Positions 18,690-28,886 of a stretch of DNA of 64,000 bases are shown in pieces. The translations under genes and the position numbers were made by a program. Source of the DNA: Bradyrhizobium oropedii (GTDB taxonomy: Bacteria; Pseudomonadota; Alphaproteobacteria; Rhizobiales; Xanthobacteraceae); contig NZ_JACMYO010000015.1 of assembly GCF_020889685.1 (NCBI RefSeq), positions 1 to 64,000 on the forward strand, in the 5' to 3' direction. The notes below the pieces were generated by a model. That model had not been told where the DNA came from, ran no database searches, and saw only the letters and a program-made list of their open reading frames with translations. The stretch's first letter is position 1, and each line of letters opens with the position of its first letter.

Positions 18690-20464
18690 ATGACCGACAA
18701 GAGCCACGATCCCAATCAGATGACCGGCGCCGCGATGATCGTGCGCGCGCTCATCGATCACGGCGTGCAGCATGTCTTCGGCTATCCCGGCGGTGCGGTG
18801 CTTCCGATCTACGACGAGATTTTCCAGCAGAGCGAGGTCGAGCATATCCTGGTCCGCCACGAGCAGGGCGCCGGCCACGCCGCCGAAGGCTATGCGCGCT
18901 CGACCGGCAAGCCCGGCGTGGTGCTGGTGACGTCGGGCCCCGGCGCCACCAACATGGTGACGCCGCTGACCGACGCGCTGATGGATTCGATCCCGCTGGT
19001 CTGCATCACCGGCCAGGTGCCGACCCATCTGATCGGCAACGACGCCTTCCAGGAATGCGACACCGTCGGCATCACGCGGCCCGCCACCAAGCACAACTGG
19101 CTGGTGCGCGACGTCAACGACCTCGCCAGGGTGCTGCACGAGGCCTTCTATGTCGCCACCACCGGCCGGCCGGGTCCGGTCGTGGTCGACGTGCCGAAGG
19201 ACGTGCAGTTCGCCACCGGCACCTATCATCCGCAGCGCAAGTCCGACGTGCACGTCTCCTACACGCCGCGCGTGAAGGGCGACGCGACCCAGATCCGCAA
19301 GGCGGTGGCGTTGCTCGCCAATGCCAAGCGTCCGGTGATCTATTCCGGCGGCGGCGTGATCAATTCCGGTCCCGAGGCCTCGCAGCTGCTGCGCCAGCTG
19401 GTGGAAGCAACCGGCTTTCCGATCACCTCGACCCTGATGGGTCTGGGCGCCTATCCCGCGTCGGGGCCGAACTGGCTCGGCATGCTGGGGATGCACGGCA
19501 CCTACGAAGCCAACATGACCATGCATGATTGCGACGTCATGCTGTGCGTCGGCGCGCGCTTCGACGACCGCATCACCGGCCGCACCGACGCGTTCTCGCC
19601 GGGCTCGAAGAAGATCCACATCGACATCGATCCGTCCTCGATCAACAAGAACATCCGCGTCGACGTGCCGATCATCGGTGATTGCGGCAACGTGCTCGGC
19701 GACTTGCTGCAGGTGTTCAAGGCGGAAGCCAAGAAGCCGGACATCAAGGCGTGGTGGCAGCAGATCGCGCAATGGCGCGCGCGCAACTCGCTGTCCTACC
19801 GCAAGAACAACGATGTCATCCTGCCGCAATACGCGATCCAGCGCCTGTTCGAGCTGACCCGAGGCAAGGACACCTACATCACGACCGAAGTCGGTCAGCA
19901 CCAGATGTGGGCGGCGCAGTTCTTCGGCTTCGAGGAGCCACACCGCTGGATGACCTCGGGCGCCTCGGCACCATGGGCTACGGCCTGCCGGCCGCGGTCG
20001 GCGTGCAGGTGGCGCATCCGGACAGCCTGGTGATCGACATCGCCGGCGACGCCTCGGTGCAGATGACGATCCAGGAGATGTCGACGGCGGTCCAGTTCGA
20101 GCTGCCGATCAAGATCTTCATCCTGAACAACCAGTACATGGGCATGGTGCGGCAGTGGCAGCAGCTGCTGCACGGCAACCGGCTGTCGCATTCGTACTCG
20201 GAAGCGCTGCCGGACTTCGTCAAGCTCGCCGACGCCTATGGCTGCGTCGGCCTGCAGGCGCACAAGCCCGCCGATCTCGACGGCGCGATCAAGGAGATGA
20301 TCTCGATCAAGCGCCCGGTGCTGTTCGACTGCCGCGTCGCCGCGCTGGAGAACTGCTTCCCGATGATCCCGTCGGGCAAGGCGCATAACGAGATGCTGCT
20401 GCCGGAAGAAGCGACCGATGAGGCCACCGCGAAGGCCTTCTCCGGCGGCAAGGCGCTGGTGTGA
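18690..20464 (+). pseudogene. ilvB: Acetolactate synthase large subunit, with a -1 frameshift
   Basis: Reading 18690 to ~19960 gives a normal thiamine-diphosphate enzyme N-terminus (TGAAMIVRALIDHGVQHVFG, then YPGGAVLPIYDE, HEQGAGHAAEGYAR). The frame then breaks after HRWMTSG and the family sequence resumes one frame over as LGTMGYGLPAAVGVQVAHPD and continues to 20464, including the ThDP-Mg motif GDASVQMTIQEMSTAVQFEL. Restoring one G in the GGCGCC at 19960-19965 (normally GGCGGCC) repairs it to 591 residues. This enzyme makes acetolactate or acetohydroxybutyrate, the first common step of Val/Leu/Ile synthesis. Either the base is a sequence error or the gene is inactive; the attenuator upstream and the partner ilvN are intact. 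Confidence 0.88.
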
Positions 20465-20495
20465 TGATGTTCGATCGTGGCGCACTCTCTCTTCA

Positions 20496-20660
20496 CCTCG
20501 CCCCGCTTGCGGGGAGAGGTCGGATTGCGCGCGAGCGCAATCCGGGTGAGGGGGAGTCTCCGCGAGTCCTTCTCTCACCGCTTTCTTGGAGGCAGCCCCT
20601 CACCCCAACCCTCTCAGAGCGAGCGAAGCTCGTCTCGGCCCCGCGAAGAGCGGGGCGAGG
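20496..20660. repeat. Mosaic intergenic repeat between ilvB and the dehydratase gene
   Basis: CCTCGCCCCGC (20496-20506) is the exact complement of GCGGGGCGAGG (20650-20660), and internal hairpins such as GGATTGCG...CGCAATCC occur near 20522-20542. The GGGTGAGGGGG and CCCCTCACCC segments are typical of a dispersed repeat family in Bradyrhizobiaceae. It carries no gene, although one frame is open through it into the next gene. Confidence 0.8.
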
Positions 20661-20695
20661 CGGTCTATCGCGTGCTCGGATGGAAGGCGGCTCTC

Positions 20696-21682
20696 ATGTT
20701 TGATCTCAACGAGCTCGAGCGCGCGCACAGGATCGTCGGCACCGCGGTGCCGGCGACGCCGGCGTATGCCTGGCCGTTGCTGGCCGAGCGGCTCGGTACC
20801 GAGGTCGTGGTCAAGCATGAGAACCACACGCCGACCGGCGCCTTCAAGGTGCGCGGCGGCCTGGTCTATCTCGAGCGGCTGAAGCGCGAGCGGCCTGATG
20901 TGCCCGGCATCATCTCGGCGACGCGCGGCAATCACGGCCAGAGCCTGGCCTTCGCCGCGGGCCGTCATGGCGTGCCGGCGACGATCTATGTTCCCCGCGG
21001 CAACTCGGTCGAGAAGAACCGCGCCATGCGTGCGTTCGGCGCCGAGCTCGTCGAGCACGGCGAGGACTTCCAGGCCGCGCGGGAGGAGGCCGGGCGCCGC
21101 GCCCAGTTCGCCGGCCTGCACATGGTGCCGTCGTTCCATCCGGACCTGGTGCTGGGTGTTGCGACCTATGCGCTCGAACTGTTTCGGTCAGCGCCCGATC
21201 TCGACATCCTCTATGTGCCGATCGGGCAGGGCTCCGGCATCTCCGGCTGCATCATGGCGCGCGATCTGCTCGGCCTGAAGACCGAGATCGTCGGCGTGCA
21301 GTCGACCGAGGCGCCGTCCTACGCGCTGTCGTTTGCGGCCGGAAAGATCGTGACCACCGAGACCAGCAACACGCTCGCCGACGGCATGGCGACGCGGATT
21401 CCGGACGCGGATGCGCTCGCCCTGATCCGCAAGGGCGCCTCGCGCATCGTGCAGGTCACCGACGACGAGGTCGCCCAGGCGATCCGCGCCTACTGGACCG
21501 ATACCCATAATCTCGCCGAGGGCGCGGGCGCTGCGGCGCTCGCGGCCGCGCTGCAGGAAAAGAGCAAGCTCGCCGGCAAGCGGGTCGGCCTGATCTTGAG
21601 CGGCGGCAATATCGATTTCGATCTGTTCCGGACCTGGATCGGGACGGATGCTGCGCCGGCCGCCCAGCGGGCGGTGGCGTGA
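20696..21682 (+). CDS. Threonine dehydratase-like PLP enzyme
   Basis: 328 residues. The PLP lysine is in TPTGAFKVRGGLVYLERL, the phosphate loop in SATRGNHGQSLAFAAG and a glycine-rich turn in ILSGGNIDFDLF, all of the fold-type II dehydratase family (IlvA/TdcB, serine/threonine dehydratase). There is no C-terminal ACT domain, so the short catabolic-type form. It probably deaminates threonine to 2-oxobutyrate, a substrate of acetolactate synthase on the way to isoleucine. The ATG at 20696 excludes the open but repeat-derived upstream frame. It sits between ilvB and ilvN. Confidence 0.88.
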   Translation: MFDLNELERAHRIVGTAVPATPAYAWPLLAERLGTEVVVKHENHTPTGAFKVRGGLVYLERLKRERPDVPGIISATRGNHGQSLAFAAGRHGVPATIYVPRGNSVEKNRAMRAFGAELVEHGEDFQAAREEAGRRAQFAGLHMVPSFHPDLVLGVATYALELFRSAPDLDILYVPIGQGSGISGCIMARDLLGLKTEIVGVQSTEAPSYALSFAAGKIVTTETSNTLADGMATRIPDADALALIRKGASRIVQVTDDEVAQAIRAYWTDTHNLAEGAGAAALAAALQEKSKLAGKRVGLILSGGNIDFDLFRTWIGTDAAPAAQRAVA

Positions 21683-21703
21683 CAAGAATGTAAGGGGACG
21701 ACC

Positions 21704-22246
21704 ATGAACCAGCCCGCATCCGCCTACTTCCTCGAAGAGCGTCACGATCCGAACGAGACGCATACGCTGTCTGTCCTCGTGCAGAACGAGCCCGGCGTGC
21801 TCGCGCGCGTGATCGGCCTGTTCTCCGGCCGTGGCTACAACATCGACAGTCTCACCGTCTCGGAGACCGAGAACCAGAAACATCTCTCGCGGATCACGAT
21901 CGTCACCACGGGCACGCCGATGGTGATCCAGCAGATCAAGCATCAGCTCGACCGCATGATCCCGGTCTACCGCGTCGTCGACATGACGCTGACCGGCAGC
22001 TCGATCGAGCGCGAGCTTGCGATGGTCAAGGTGAGGGGTGGTGGCGATCACCGCGTCGAGGCGCTGCGGCTGGCGGATGCGTTCCGCGCCCGGGTGATCG
22101 ACGCCACGACCGAGAGCTTCGTGTTCGAGATCACGGGCAACTCGTCCAAGATCAGTCAGTTCATCGACCTGATGCGCCCGCTGGGCCTGGTCGAGGTGTC
22201 ACGAACCGGGGTGGCCGCGATCACGCGTGGGCCGGAAGGGATGTGA
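21704..22246 (+). CDS. ilvN: Acetolactate synthase small (regulatory) subunit
   Basis: 180 residues. ETHTLSVLVQNEPGVLARVI followed by GLFSGRGYNIDSLTVSETEN is the diagnostic ACT domain of IlvN/IlvH, which binds valine and controls the large subunit. The second half (IERELAMVKVRGGGDHRVEA and onward) is the conserved C-terminal domain. It starts 21 bp after the dehydratase gene and is followed after 3 bp by a methyltransferase gene, suggesting one operon. Confidence 0.96.
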   Translation: MNQPASAYFLEERHDPNETHTLSVLVQNEPGVLARVIGLFSGRGYNIDSLTVSETENQKHLSRITIVTTGTPMVIQQIKHQLDRMIPVYRVVDMTLTGSSIERELAMVKVRGGGDHRVEALRLADAFRARVIDATTESFVFEITGNSSKISQFIDLMRPLGLVEVSRTGVAAITRGPEGM

Positions 22247-22249
22247 GTC

Positions 22250-22945
22250 ATGTTGGCGCGCGACTGGTATTACACGCAACGGCGGCAGGTCGGTCTCGAT
22301 ACCGCGGTTGCCTCGATCTATGACGTCAGCGAGGACAGCGATGTCCGGGCCCGTCAGGCGCTGACCATGCTCGGCGTCAAGCCGGGCTGGCGCATCGCCG
22401 ACATCGGCTGCGGCAACGGTGTGCTGGCGACCGAGGCGGCGCTGATAGGCGCCGAGGTCGACGCCATCGACATCTCGCCGGCGATGATCGGGCTTGCCGA
22501 GATCTATGCGCGCGACCGCAAGGCGAAGATCCGGACCCAGCCGGCCGGCCTATTGTCCTTCGCCTATCAGCCGAACTCCTACGATCTGATCGTCAGCGAA
22601 TTCACGCTGCATCATCTGCCGGACTTCTGGAAGGCCGTGGCGCTGTCGCGGATCTTCAACGCGCTGAAGCCGGGCGCGAACTTCTATCTGCGCGACATGG
22701 TGTTCGTCAGCATGCCCGACGGCGTCGACCGTGATGTCGAGGGTTGGGCCGATTTCTCGATCAAGAATCACGATTTCGAACGCGAGAGCGTGATGACCCA
22801 TATGCGCGACGAATACTCGACCTTCGGCTGGGTGATGGAGCGCATGCTGACCGAGACCGGCTTCACGCTGGTCGCGGCCGACTACCACGCACCGCTGCAC
22901 GGCACCTATCTGCTGCGCAAACCTAAGCCGGATGAACAGATCTAG
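22250..22945 (+). CDS. Class I SAM-dependent methyltransferase
   Basis: 231 residues. Motif I is WRIADIGCGNGVLATEAALI, motif II lies in EVDAIDISPAMIGLAEIYAR, and LIVSEFTLHHLPDFWKAV matches the post-motif region of small-molecule methyltransferases. The substrate is unknown. It begins 3 bp after ilvN, so it is probably cotranscribed with the ilv genes, but no role in branched-chain synthesis is known for it. Confidence 0.9.
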   Translation: MLARDWYYTQRRQVGLDTAVASIYDVSEDSDVRARQALTMLGVKPGWRIADIGCGNGVLATEAALIGAEVDAIDISPAMIGLAEIYARDRKAKIRTQPAGLLSFAYQPNSYDLIVSEFTLHHLPDFWKAVALSRIFNALKPGANFYLRDMVFVSMPDGVDRDVEGWADFSIKNHDFERESVMTHMRDEYSTFGWVMERMLTETGFTLVAADYHAPLHGTYLLRKPKPDEQI

Positions 22946-22983
22946 ATCCCGACCGTCGTAACGGAAGCAAAAGAAGAACAACA

Positions 22984-23859
22984 ATGAAGCCGGCCGATGT
23001 TGGCATCGCCGTCATGGTCGCGGTGATCTGGGGGCTTGCGTTCGTCGCAAGCCGGATCGCGCTCAATGAGTTCTCGCCGGAGCTGATGACGACGCTGCGC
23101 TTCGCCATCGCCGCGCTGCCGTGCCTGTTCCTGCGCAAGCCCGACGTCTCCTGGCCGCTGCTGATCGGGATCAGCTCAACGCTGTTCCTCGGCCAGTTCC
23201 TGGCGCAGGCCTTTGCGATCGCGCACGGCGTCCCGGTCGGGCTTTCGAGCGTCATCGTGCAGAGCCAGGCGCTGTTCACCATCGCCTTCGCCGCCGTGAT
23301 CTTCGGGGAGATGCCGACGCGGACCCAGGCGATCGGGATCGCGATCGCCGCGCTCGGCCTGCTGATGATCTGCGGGACAGTCGGTTACGACTTCAGCGTC
23401 GCCGCGTTTGCAATCATCATGATCTGTCCGATCAGCTTTGCGATCGGCAATCTGCTGCTGCGGCGGGCACAGGACGTACCGATGTTCGACCTGTTCGCCT
23501 GGCTGTGCCTGTCTGCCGCGGTACCGCTCGCGCTGCTGACCTTGATCAGCAACGGGCCGCAGCCGACCTGGCAGGCGCTGAGCCACATGTCGCTGACCGG
23601 GCTCGTCTGTGTGCTCTGCCTCGGCGGCATCTCCACCAGCATCGCCTACTGGCTGTGGGGCCGGCTGCTCAGGGATTATCCGGCGGCACAGGTGGTGCCG
23701 TTCGCGCTACTGGTGCCGTTCGTCGGCTCCGCCGCCTCCAGCATCGTGTTCGGCGAGACATTCGGGCCGCTGCGGCTGACCGGCATGGTCACGGTCATCG
23801 CCGGCATCGCCGTGATGCTGCTGTCGAAGCGTCCAAAAGCTCTGCCGAAAGTCGCGTGA
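22984..23859 (+). CDS. DMT-superfamily transporter (EamA)
   Basis: 291 residues with about ten hydrophobic helices in two EamA repeats: the first begins MKPADVGIAVMVAVIWGLAF, the second around FAIIMICPISFAIGNLLLRR. The family exports amino acids and metabolites. It lies in the ilv block and precedes a LysE-type exporter by only 7 bp, so both may export amino acids, though no substrate can be read from sequence. Confidence 0.9.
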   Translation: MKPADVGIAVMVAVIWGLAFVASRIALNEFSPELMTTLRFAIAALPCLFLRKPDVSWPLLIGISSTLFLGQFLAQAFAIAHGVPVGLSSVIVQSQALFTIAFAAVIFGEMPTRTQAIGIAIAALGLLMICGTVGYDFSVAAFAIIMICPISFAIGNLLLRRAQDVPMFDLFAWLCLSAAVPLALLTLISNGPQPTWQALSHMSLTGLVCVLCLGGISTSIAYWLWGRLLRDYPAAQVVPFALLVPFVGSAASSIVFGETFGPLRLTGMVTVIAGIAVMLLSKRPKALPKVA

Positions 23860-23866
23860 GGGCACG

Positions 23867-24475
23867 ATGTCGAATTCGCTGCTGTTTGCCTTTGTCGTAT
23901 TCGCCGTCGTGATGTTCTTCACGCCCGGCCCCAACAACATCATGCTGCTGTCGTCGGGGCTGACCTACGGCTTCCGCCGCACGGTGCCCCACATCGCCGG
24001 CATCACGATCGGCTTCGCCTTCATGGTCGGCGCGGTCGGCGTCGGCCTCGGCGCCGTCTTCATCGCCTATCCGGTGCTGCAGACGATCCTGAAATATGGC
24101 GGCGTCGCCTACCTGATCTACCTCGCCGCCGTCATCGCCATGGCCGAGCCGCCCTCGGCGGACAAGGACGACAAGCCCGGCCGCGGCCCGATGACCTTCT
24201 GGGGCGCGGCCATGTTCCAGTGGATCAACGCCAAAGGCTGGGTGATGGTGATCGGCACCATCACGGCCTATGCGGCGATTGCCGCCTTTCCCTGGAACAT
24301 CGCGATTCAGGTCGGCCTGAGCCTGGTGCTGGGAACGGTGTCCTGCATCGTCTGGGCGCTGTTCGGCACCGCCCTGCGGCCGATCCTGACCTCGCCCCGG
24401 GCGATCCGTGTCTTCAACGTCGTCATGGCCATCCTGCTGCTGGCCTCGCTCTACCCGGTCTTCATGGACGCATGA
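23867..24475 (+). CDS. LysE-family translocator
   Basis: 202 residues, six hydrophobic segments. VMFFTPGPNNIMLLSSGLTY near the N-terminus is the LysE/RhtB signature, and INAKGWVMVIGTITAYAAIA is the usual mid-protein helix. LysE/RhtB proteins export amino acids such as lysine, threonine or homoserine lactones. It follows the EamA gene by 7 bp in the same operon. Confidence 0.92.
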   Translation: MSNSLLFAFVVFAVVMFFTPGPNNIMLLSSGLTYGFRRTVPHIAGITIGFAFMVGAVGVGLGAVFIAYPVLQTILKYGGVAYLIYLAAVIAMAEPPSADKDDKPGRGPMTFWGAAMFQWINAKGWVMVIGTITAYAAIAAFPWNIAIQVGLSLVLGTVSCIVWALFGTALRPILTSPRAIRVFNVVMAILLLASLYPVFMDA

Positions 24476-24583
24476 TGCCGCACCGCGCCATGCGAGATGA
24501 GGGTTTCCCCTGAGGGTGAAAATGCTCTAGACAACGCCGGAAATTCGCGGGCGCCCGGCGGTTCTGACCTTCCGAAAGCCTGA

Positions 24584-25645
<1,062 letters not shown>

Positions 25646-25695
25646 GGCTGAATTTGCAGGGCGAGCGCGTGTCGCTTGCCCTGCACACCAAAAGC

Positions 25696-25730
25696 AAAAA
25701 GGGTGGGCGCGTTGCCCACCCTTTTTCTTT
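25696..25730. terminator. Intrinsic terminator after ilvC
   Basis: AAAAAGGGTGGGC (25696-25708), loop GCGTT, GCCCACCCTTTTT (25714-25726), a perfect 13-bp stem with A and T flanks. It separates ilvC from the convergent DUF2336 gene and can terminate both strands. Confidence 0.92.
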
Positions 25731-25751
25731 GTCGCGAAACGCGAGCGGCGG

Positions 25752-26858
25752 CTAGCCGGCTGCCATCGGCTGCTTCTCGATCCTGTTGTGCAGCTGCCAG
25801 AACCGCACCGTGCGCTGCGCGGTCTCCAGCGACAGCCGCCGGTAATCGCGGTGCGCGATCTCGAGCGTCGCATGGTCGATGGTATGCGGCAGCGGCCGTT
25901 TGCGCAGGATGGTTTCGACCGTCGGCCAGTTGAGCCGGGCCGAGCGGCACGGGATCAGGAGCAGGTCGGAACGGAGGCCGAGCATCAGGCGTTCGATCAT
26001 CGCGATCGGCATGTCGTTGAGAACGGCGAGCGCGACCGTGACCTCGTCGAATTTGCCGTCCTCGGCGAATTTGTAGACGGCCGCATCGTCGAGCTCGTTG
26101 AGCTGCTTCATCAGCTTGACCAGCTCTTCGGCGATACCGTAGTTGCGGCGCGGGGCGGCTGCCTCTTCCTGCGCGATGTCGTTCAGCACCTGGCTGATCT
26201 CCTCGCGCGCCCGGGGCGATGCGATCGCGAGCAGGCGGGCGCGCACGGTTTCCTTGGCGCGTTGCAGCAGTTCGCGCAGCAGCTTGGCCGGAATGTCGAT
26301 GCGCAACCCGAGGATCTCGACCAGCTCGTCGTCACCTTCGGCGCGGGCGACGATGATCGAGTAGCCGTTGTCGGAGAACTGCGCGCCGGCGTTCTTGGCG
26401 AGGCGCCGGATCACCTTGTCCTCGCCGCGATCGATGATCACGTCGGTGACCGAGGCGGGCAGGTTTTCCCGCGCCGAGATCGCGAACAGATGATCCTGGC
26501 CCTTGGTGCTGGCGATCTCGCGCAGCGCGGCGTTCGAGAGGCGGCTGGAGTGGGTCAGGACCTCGCCTGCGACGCCAATGTCGTCGTCCCAGGCGAGGTG
26601 CTGAATCACCTCAAACGGCGCATAGTCGAGCGGCGCGAGCCGCTTGCTGAGCTCGGCCCGCGCACGCGTCTCGACGCGCGCGACGAGCAGGCAGAGCACG
26701 TCGTCAAATACCTTGACCTGTTCGTCGTTGAGGCGGTCGCCGTCGTTCAGGAACAGATCGGTGACCTGCCGCAGCGTTTGCACGCGCTTGGCAGACGTCC
26801 CGTCCCGGACCGCATCCTCGAGTTCGGCAATAATCGATTGTGACGCCTGTTGCGGCAT
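25752..26858 (-). CDS. DUF2336 family protein
   Basis: 368 residues, mostly helical, with HEAT-like repeated units; segments such as VLTHSSRLSNAALREIASTK and ISARENLPASVTDVIIDRGE are hallmarks of DUF2336, an alphaproteobacterial family of unknown function. No membrane helix or signal peptide is seen. It is monocistronic and convergent with ilvC. The ~190 bp before the cyclase gene hold no further gene. Confidence 0.88.
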   Translation of the reverse strand: MPQQASQSIIAELEDAVRDGTSAKRVQTLRQVTDLFLNDGDRLNDEQVKVFDDVLCLLVARVETRARAELSKRLAPLDYAPFEVIQHLAWDDDIGVAGEVLTHSSRLSNAALREIASTKGQDHLFAISARENLPASVTDVIIDRGEDKVIRRLAKNAGAQFSDNGYSIIVARAEGDDELVEILGLRIDIPAKLLRELLQRAKETVRARLLAIASPRAREEISQVLNDIAQEEAAAPRRNYGIAEELVKLMKQLNELDDAAVYKFAEDGKFDEVTVALAVLNDMPIAMIERLMLGLRSDLLLIPCRSARLNWPTVETILRKRPLPHTIDHATLEIAHRDYRRLSLETAQRTVRFWQLHNRIEKQPMAAG

Positions 26859-27050
26859 CGATGGGCAACCTTGTTTTTGTTGAATGACACCTGTCCGCGC
26901 ACCATGCAGGGCGCGGTCTTACACCTGCGTTAAGGCGGAACCCGGTGCAAATACGAGACGCACCGCATCGTTAACGGAGCGCGACCGGACAAGATTCAAT
27001 TTGCGCTTTGGGCGCGATCGCAAGTCTGGCCGGTGCTTTTAAGAGATTGT

Positions 27051-28058
27051 TTAGGACGATCCGCGCCGGGCGACGGCGAAGATGTCGATCGACGCGGCGC
27101 GCCCGCGCAACTGCGTCGAGCCGAGCGGCTCGATGATGAAATCCCGATCCGGGGGAAGCAGGCGAAGCAGCTCTCCCGATATCAGCAGCGGCCGGCCGGC
27201 CTCCTTGCAATGCGCCTGCAGCCGTGCCGTGACGTTCACAGTGTCGCCGAAATAGGCAATCTGCCGCCGCGAGACCCCGCATTCGCTGACCACGACCGGA
27301 CCGGCGTGCATTCCGGCCCGAAACGTCGGCACCACGCCGAACTCCTTGCGATAGTGATCGGCCCGCTTGGCAAGACGGTCCTCGATCGCGAACACGCAGT
27401 CGAGATAACCGCGCGACGGCTGGCTGGCGCCGGCCGGCCAGGTCACGATGACCTCGTCGCCGACATAGGCGTGAACCTCGCCGCCATGCGCCACGATCGG
27501 CTCGTCGATATCGCAGAAGAAGCGGGTCAACAGTTCCTGCACGCGCAGCTCGCCCATCGTCTCCGCCAGCGTCGTCGAGCCGACCAGGTCGAGGAACAGC
27601 AGCACGCGTTCCTCGCGCACCGGCTGGCGGTAGCGTCCCAGCACGATGCCGAGCAGCGTATGCCCGCCGATCATCCGGACCAGCTCGTAGATCGTCGTGA
27701 TCGGGATCGACAGCAGCAGGCCGACACCAATGATCTTGAAGAACGTTTCGCGAATCCACTTGGCCTCGAGCCCATGCCCGTAGAGCACGATCTCCAGCAC
27801 AATCGCGGCAACCGCAACGATGACGGCGAGGATCACGGAGCGGACGATCAGCTCGACAATGAGCGGCTGCCGCCGCAGCCAGCCGCCGCGCGCGGCCAGA
27901 TAGAGGTGTGCCGCCCAGACGATAAGGGTGAGGGCGGCGCCGTCGAGGGCGCTGCGCACATAGTTCGCGACGGAGGCTTCATTCAGTTCATCGAAGGCAT
28001 AGCGAAACAGCCCACCGACAAGCAGGCCGAACACGGCCAGAACGATCACGGGCGTCAC
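27051..28058 (-). CDS. Membrane-anchored class III adenylate/guanylate cyclase
   Basis: 335 residues. About four N-terminal membrane helices (residues ~3-20, 38-56, 70-93, 110-130) are followed by a class III cyclase domain: LLFLDLVGSTTLAETMGELR carries the first metal aspartate, VHAYVGDEVIVTW the second, and YFGDTVNVTARLQAH the conserved core. It should make cAMP, or possibly cGMP, in the cytoplasm in response to something sensed in the membrane part. It is divergent from the LprI-like gene, with about 145 bp between them. Confidence 0.9.
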   Translation of the reverse strand: MTPVIVLAVFGLLVGGLFRYAFDELNEASVANYVRSALDGAALTLIVWAAHLYLAARGGWLRRQPLIVELIVRSVILAVIVAVAAIVLEIVLYGHGLEAKWIRETFFKIIGVGLLLSIPITTIYELVRMIGGHTLLGIVLGRYRQPVREERVLLFLDLVGSTTLAETMGELRVQELLTRFFCDIDEPIVAHGGEVHAYVGDEVIVTWPAGASQPSRGYLDCVFAIEDRLAKRADHYRKEFGVVPTFRAGMHAGPVVVSECGVSRRQIAYFGDTVNVTARLQAHCKEAGRPLLISGELLRLLPPDRDFIIEPLGSTQLRGRAASIDIFAVARRGSS

Positions 28059-28203
28059 GCGCGCCGCATGGTTCCTCCACAGCCATGAAATATCCTGCGC
28101 AGATCGGGAACGCCAGCCGCAGTGCGACCGATATGAACGGGATCGGCAGCGGCCGCACTAACATATGGTCCGACTATTGGATTGATCGGAAGAGGAAGGC
28201 GGC

Positions 28204-28602
28204 ATGAAATCTGCCCTGACGACAGGCGGGTGCAGGCGCGGGACCCTGGTTGCGGCTGCTTTGATCATCGCCACCTCATCGGCCTGGGCGGGCGATCAGG
28301 GCGATCCCGAACAATCCTGCGATGGCAGCACCTACCAGATGGTCGAGTGCCTCAAGGCCAAGACTGCGCAGTGGGACAAGCGGATGAACGTTGCCTATCA
28401 ACAGGCGCTGAAGGATGCCGTAGGCGACAAGCAGCGCGAGCAGTTGCGCACCGCGCAACGGCTGTGGATCCAGTACCGCGACGCCAACTGCCTGTACTAC
28501 GACCTCGGCGAGGGCACCATCGCCCGGCTCGATGCCGGCGAATGCATACGCAGCATGACGGAGACCCGCGCCAAGGAACTGGAGAATCTCGGCCATCAGT
28601 GA
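28204..28602 (+). CDS. LprI/DUF1311-like exported protein
   Basis: 132 residues with an N-terminal signal peptide (VAAALIIATSSAWAG). The mature part has four cysteines (C40, C49, C96, C113), including YQMVECLKAKTAQWDKRMNV and RTAQRLWIQYRDANCLYYDL, typical of the DUF1311/LprI family, some of which inhibit lysozyme. GAGGAAGG lies just before the ATG. The disulfide role is inferred; the function in this organism is not known. Confidence 0.85.
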   Translation: MKSALTTGGCRRGTLVAAALIIATSSAWAGDQGDPEQSCDGSTYQMVECLKAKTAQWDKRMNVAYQQALKDAVGDKQREQLRTAQRLWIQYRDANCLYYDLGEGTIARLDAGECIRSMTETRAKELENLGHQ

Positions 28603-28630
28603 GCCATCTTCCGGAGTCAGGACCGCTGTC

Positions 28631-28864
28631 ATGACTGACGGAAAGAGCCAGGACGAACTGACCCAGCTTGCGGAGGAGGCTCTGCGCGCCCAGCCCGGCT
28701 GCGAGACCGCGCGCGTGCCGGCGGTCGCCGCGCTGCCCGACGCGCAGATCGGGCGCAACTGGGAGATACCCAATGTCGTGCTCGGCGACAGCCTGATCAG
28801 CGACGTCGATCGCGCGGTGCTGTCGGTACATCGCCGGCTCGGCCGCAAGTTTCACCTTGTATGA
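28631..28864 (+). CDS. Small conserved hypothetical protein
   Basis: 77 residues, no signal peptide or membrane helix. An N-terminal helix (DELTQLAEEALRAQPGCETA) is followed by a segment rich in short strands (WEIPNVVLGDSLISDVDRAV). I do not recognise a domain. It starts 28 bp after the LprI-like gene, so it is probably its operon partner. Base composition matches its neighbours, which supports a real gene. Confidence 0.6.
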   Translation: MTDGKSQDELTQLAEEALRAQPGCETARVPAVAALPDAQIGRNWEIPNVVLGDSLISDVDRAVLSVHRRLGRKFHLV

Positions 28865-28886
28865 TCCAATCTGATCTCGGTGCGTC

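Noticed and set aside
20477..20695. N-terminal extension of the threonine dehydratase-like gene
   Set aside because: The extension translates the intergenic repeat and has no family counterpart; the ATG at 20696 gives the normal start.
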